Positions 4,271 through 5,205 of a stretch of 5,205 bases of DNA are shown one piece after another (position 1 is the stretch's first letter; each line of letters begins with the position of its first letter). The notes beneath the pieces are model-generated. The model ran no database searches. It was not told where the DNA came from and was given only the letters and a program-made list of their open reading frames with translations. The DNA is taken from the NCBI GenBank assembly GCA_009782085.1, contig WQUN01000104.1, positions 1 through 5,205 of the forward strand, given 5' to 3'. The stretch is from Bacillota bacterium. Lineage in GTDB: Bacteria > Bacillota > Clostridia > Lachnospirales > WQUN01. Made by a program: the position numbers and the translations under genes.

Positions 4271-4878
4271 TCTCCCTTCGCCTCTTTCCCCCCGGCCGCC
4301 CGCTCTCTCCCCAGCCGCCCCCTGTTGAACCAAATCCCCAGCCCGGCCCCGCATATCCCGCCGATGATGTGCGTCAGATGGGATATCCCGTCGTTGGCCG
4401 CGGCCCCGGCGGCTATTTCGTTGCCTATGTAGACGATTATCACGAGGATCAGAGTCAGCGGCACGCAGCCGTTTTTGAGGTTCACGAAGGAGCTTAGGAG
4501 GATCAGCATGAACACGATCCCGCTGGCGCCCAGAAGCGCGCTGCCCGCCGGGGAGATAAGGACGAAGACCAGGCCCGTGACGACCGACGTGATCGCCATC
4601 ATCAGCAGGAGCTGCCTGGAGCCGTACTTTTCCTCCATCACCGGGCCCAGCACCAATATCAGCATGAAATTGCCGAAATAGTGGGCCATGTTCGCGTGGC
4701 CGAGCGTGTGCGTGAACAGGCGAAGGTAAAAGAGCATGTCGGCGAAGCCGGTCCTGTATACGCAGAACAAAAGCTGCCCGACGCGCGCGTTCCGCGTGAG
4801 CAATGTCACGGCCAGAGCGAGCAAAGAATACGTCAGGATCACCGGGGAGTTGTACTGGAGCCTTTTTATGGCGCGCAT
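4258..4878 (-). CDS. Rhomboid family intramembrane serine protease
   Basis: This membrane protease cleaves transmembrane segments within the bilayer using a Ser-His dyad. Counting from the chosen Met (206 residues), the nucleophile is S119 in GASGIVF, the catalytic histidine is H170 in THIIGGICG (aligning with the HIAGLAVG block of E. coli GlpG), and TM2 carries RLFTHTLGH followed by HYFGN, whose H66 and N70 match the oxyanion-hole HxxxN of GlpG. About six hydrophobic segments are visible and there is no extra domain, so it is a minimal bacterial rhomboid; the tail is short, charged and Arg/Lys/Gly-rich. The ATG at 4878 is chosen because GGAGG sits six bases upstream; an ATG at 4893 lacks a ribosome site and would place the GGAGG inside the gene. 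Substrates are unknown. Its link to the ECF genes is positional only; a 320-bp repeat-bearing gap separates them. Confidence 0.92.
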   Translation of the reverse strand: MRAIKRLQYNSPVILTYSLLALAVTLLTRNARVGQLLFCVYRTGFADMLFYLRLFTHTLGHANMAHYFGNFMLILVLGPVMEEKYGSRQLLLMMAITSVVTGLVFVLISPAGSALLGASGIVFMLILLSSFVNLKNGCVPLTLILVIIVYIGNEIAAGAAANDGISHLTHIIGGICGAGLGIWFNRGRLGRERAAGGKEAKGETRI

Positions 4879-4884
4879 AAAGAA

Positions 4885-4889
4885 CCTCC
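4885..4889 (-). promoter_or_regulatory. Strong ribosome binding site GGAGG deciding the rhomboid start
   Basis: The minus strand reads GGAGG, then TTCTTT, then ATG at 4878. The spacing is ideal for the 4878 start and argues against the in-frame ATG at 4893. Confidence 0.8.
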
Positions 4890-4910
4890 GCATATGGAAT
4901 CGGCAATATC

Positions 4911-4961
4911 GTCGTTTCGTTTGAAATTGAGCTTCAACAGCTCATTTCAAATCGAAACGAC
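4911..4961. repeat. Near-perfect 22-bp hairpin in the rhomboid 5' leader
   Basis: The arms 4911-4933 and 4939-4961 pair throughout except for two single-base bulges, around the 5-base loop TCAAC. The hairpin lies just downstream of the promoter candidate at 4971-4999, so it would form the extreme 5' end of the rhomboid mRNA. No T-run follows in either direction. It could be an mRNA-stabilising stem, a protein-binding dyad, or another dispersed palindrome. Confidence 0.88.
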
Positions 4962-4970
4962 TTATACGAG

Positions 4971-4999
4971 AGCATATCACAATTCCGCGGAGGGTTCAA
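4971..4999 (-). promoter_or_regulatory. Putative sigma-A promoter with extended -10 for the rhomboid gene
   Basis: On the minus strand TTGAAC (4999-4994) is followed by a 17-base spacer and TATGCT (4976-4971); the spacer ends in TGA, giving the extended -10 form TGnTATGCT. Both boxes match four of six consensus bases. The predicted start of transcription, near 4964, is only a few bases before the 4911-4961 hairpin. Confidence 0.5.
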
Positions 5000-5000
5000 G

Positions 5001-5105
5001 ATGTCGGCGGGGGAAGGGTGCGGCAAACGCATGAAAGTATTTCCGCATAAAATTAGAGTTCCTTTTGTTGTAGGGCGCGCCGACCCCGGCGCGACGTTCC
5101 ACTAA
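5001..5105 (+). CDS. Possible 34-codon small ORF with a good ribosome site (doubtful)
   Basis: ATG at 5001 follows GGAGGG (4989-4994) at a good distance, and the frame encodes MSAGEGCGKRMKVF and onward to a TAA at 5103-5105. The second half is written by the left arm of the palindrome (VGRADPGATFH), which argues that the frame is accidental. It is the only plus-strand frame with a respectable ribosome site. I know no family for it; the GGAGGG also overlaps the -35 region of the opposing promoter candidate. Confidence 0.15.
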   Translation: MSAGEGCGKRMKVFPHKIRVPFVVGRADPGATFH

Positions 5106-5203
5106 ATTGGCACTATTTGCAATGAATATTGTTGCAAGCTCGGCGCGCCGGGGTCGGCGCGCCCTACATTCGTTGTGCAATTTGTATGTTCATGCGTTTG
5201 TCG
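5021..5203. repeat. Nested palindromic element with GTAGGG...CCCTAC arms, second member
   Basis: The inner arms 5070-5096 and 5141-5167 pair at 26 of 27 positions, beginning GTAGGGCGCGCC and ending GGCGCGCCCTAC. An outer pair, CAAACGCATGAA (5024-5035) and TTCATGCGTTTG (5189-5200), is perfect over 12 bp and extends imperfectly to about 5021 and 5203. The central loop (5097-5140) contains a small TTGCAAT/ATTGTTGCAA hairpin. Each inner arm can also self-fold (CGCGCC, six-base loop, GGCGCG). The architecture copies the element at 1839-1972 with a different core. No gene is encoded. Confidence 0.88.
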
Positions 5204-5205
5204 TG

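Noticed and set aside
4186..4907. 11-bp direct repeat GAATCGGCAAT on both sides of the rhomboid gene (4186-4196 and 4897-4907)
   Set aside because: A match of this length is expected by chance about a few times in a window of this size.
4911..4961. Hairpin as an intrinsic terminator
   Set aside because: Neither side is followed by a run of T residues.
4977..5180. Minus-strand open frame of 67 codons over the right-hand palindrome
   Set aside because: The encoded sequence is the palindrome itself; no ribosome site or recognised domain.

Overview
The window looks like a piece of a Bacillota (Clostridia-type) chromosome. The evidence is a group II energy-coupling-factor (ECF) vitamin-transporter module in the order ecfA1-ecfA2-ecfT, EcfA1/EcfA2 sequences of the usual Firmicutes form (GHNGSGKST and GHTGSGKST Walker A motifs), Gram-positive-style GGAGG ribosome sites, and several dispersed palindrome families of a kind I associate with uncultured gut/rumen Clostridia. 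The genus cannot be fixed from sequence alone. All convincing genes lie on the minus strand.

In transcription order (high to low coordinates): 4879-5205 is non-coding and holds a nested palindrome, a good promoter candidate and a 5' hairpin. A rhomboid intramembrane protease with all its catalytic residues follows (4878-4258). A 320-bp gap (4257-3938) holds a possible promoter and a hairpin insertion flanked by a 25-bp imperfect direct repeat. ecfA1 (3937-2861) and ecfA2 (2876-2010) overlap by 16 bp. Then comes about 1.04 kb of repeats (2009-969) with no believable gene. ecfT (968-168) follows, and 27 bp later an N-terminal fragment of a class I SAM-dependent methyltransferase runs off the left edge (140-1).

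EcfA1 and EcfA2 are the two ATPases that power EcfT, the transmembrane coupling protein; together they energise interchangeable substrate-binding S components for vitamins or trace metals. No S component is visible here, as expected for a shared group II module. The rhomboid and the methyltransferase are neighbours with no demonstrated functional link.

The unusual part is the repeat content. Every gene boundary except ecfA1/ecfA2 and the 27-bp ecfT/methyltransferase junction is filled with repeats, and these run into genes: the EcfA2 tail and stop codon are written by a 7-bp tandem repeat, the rhomboid stop lies in a CGCGGATT-type repeat, the ecfT ribosome site is made of degenerate heptamers, and the ecfA1 start sits in a duplicated segment beside a hairpin element. 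The island splitting ecfA2 from ecfT contains 7-bp, 23-bp, 27-bp, 30-bp and 143-bp tandem arrays that share modules. EcfA1 also carries a tandemly duplicated Ala/Pro-rich insertion near its N-terminus. I found no self-evidently new enzymatic system; the novelty candidates are the repeat architecture and its effect on the ECF operon.
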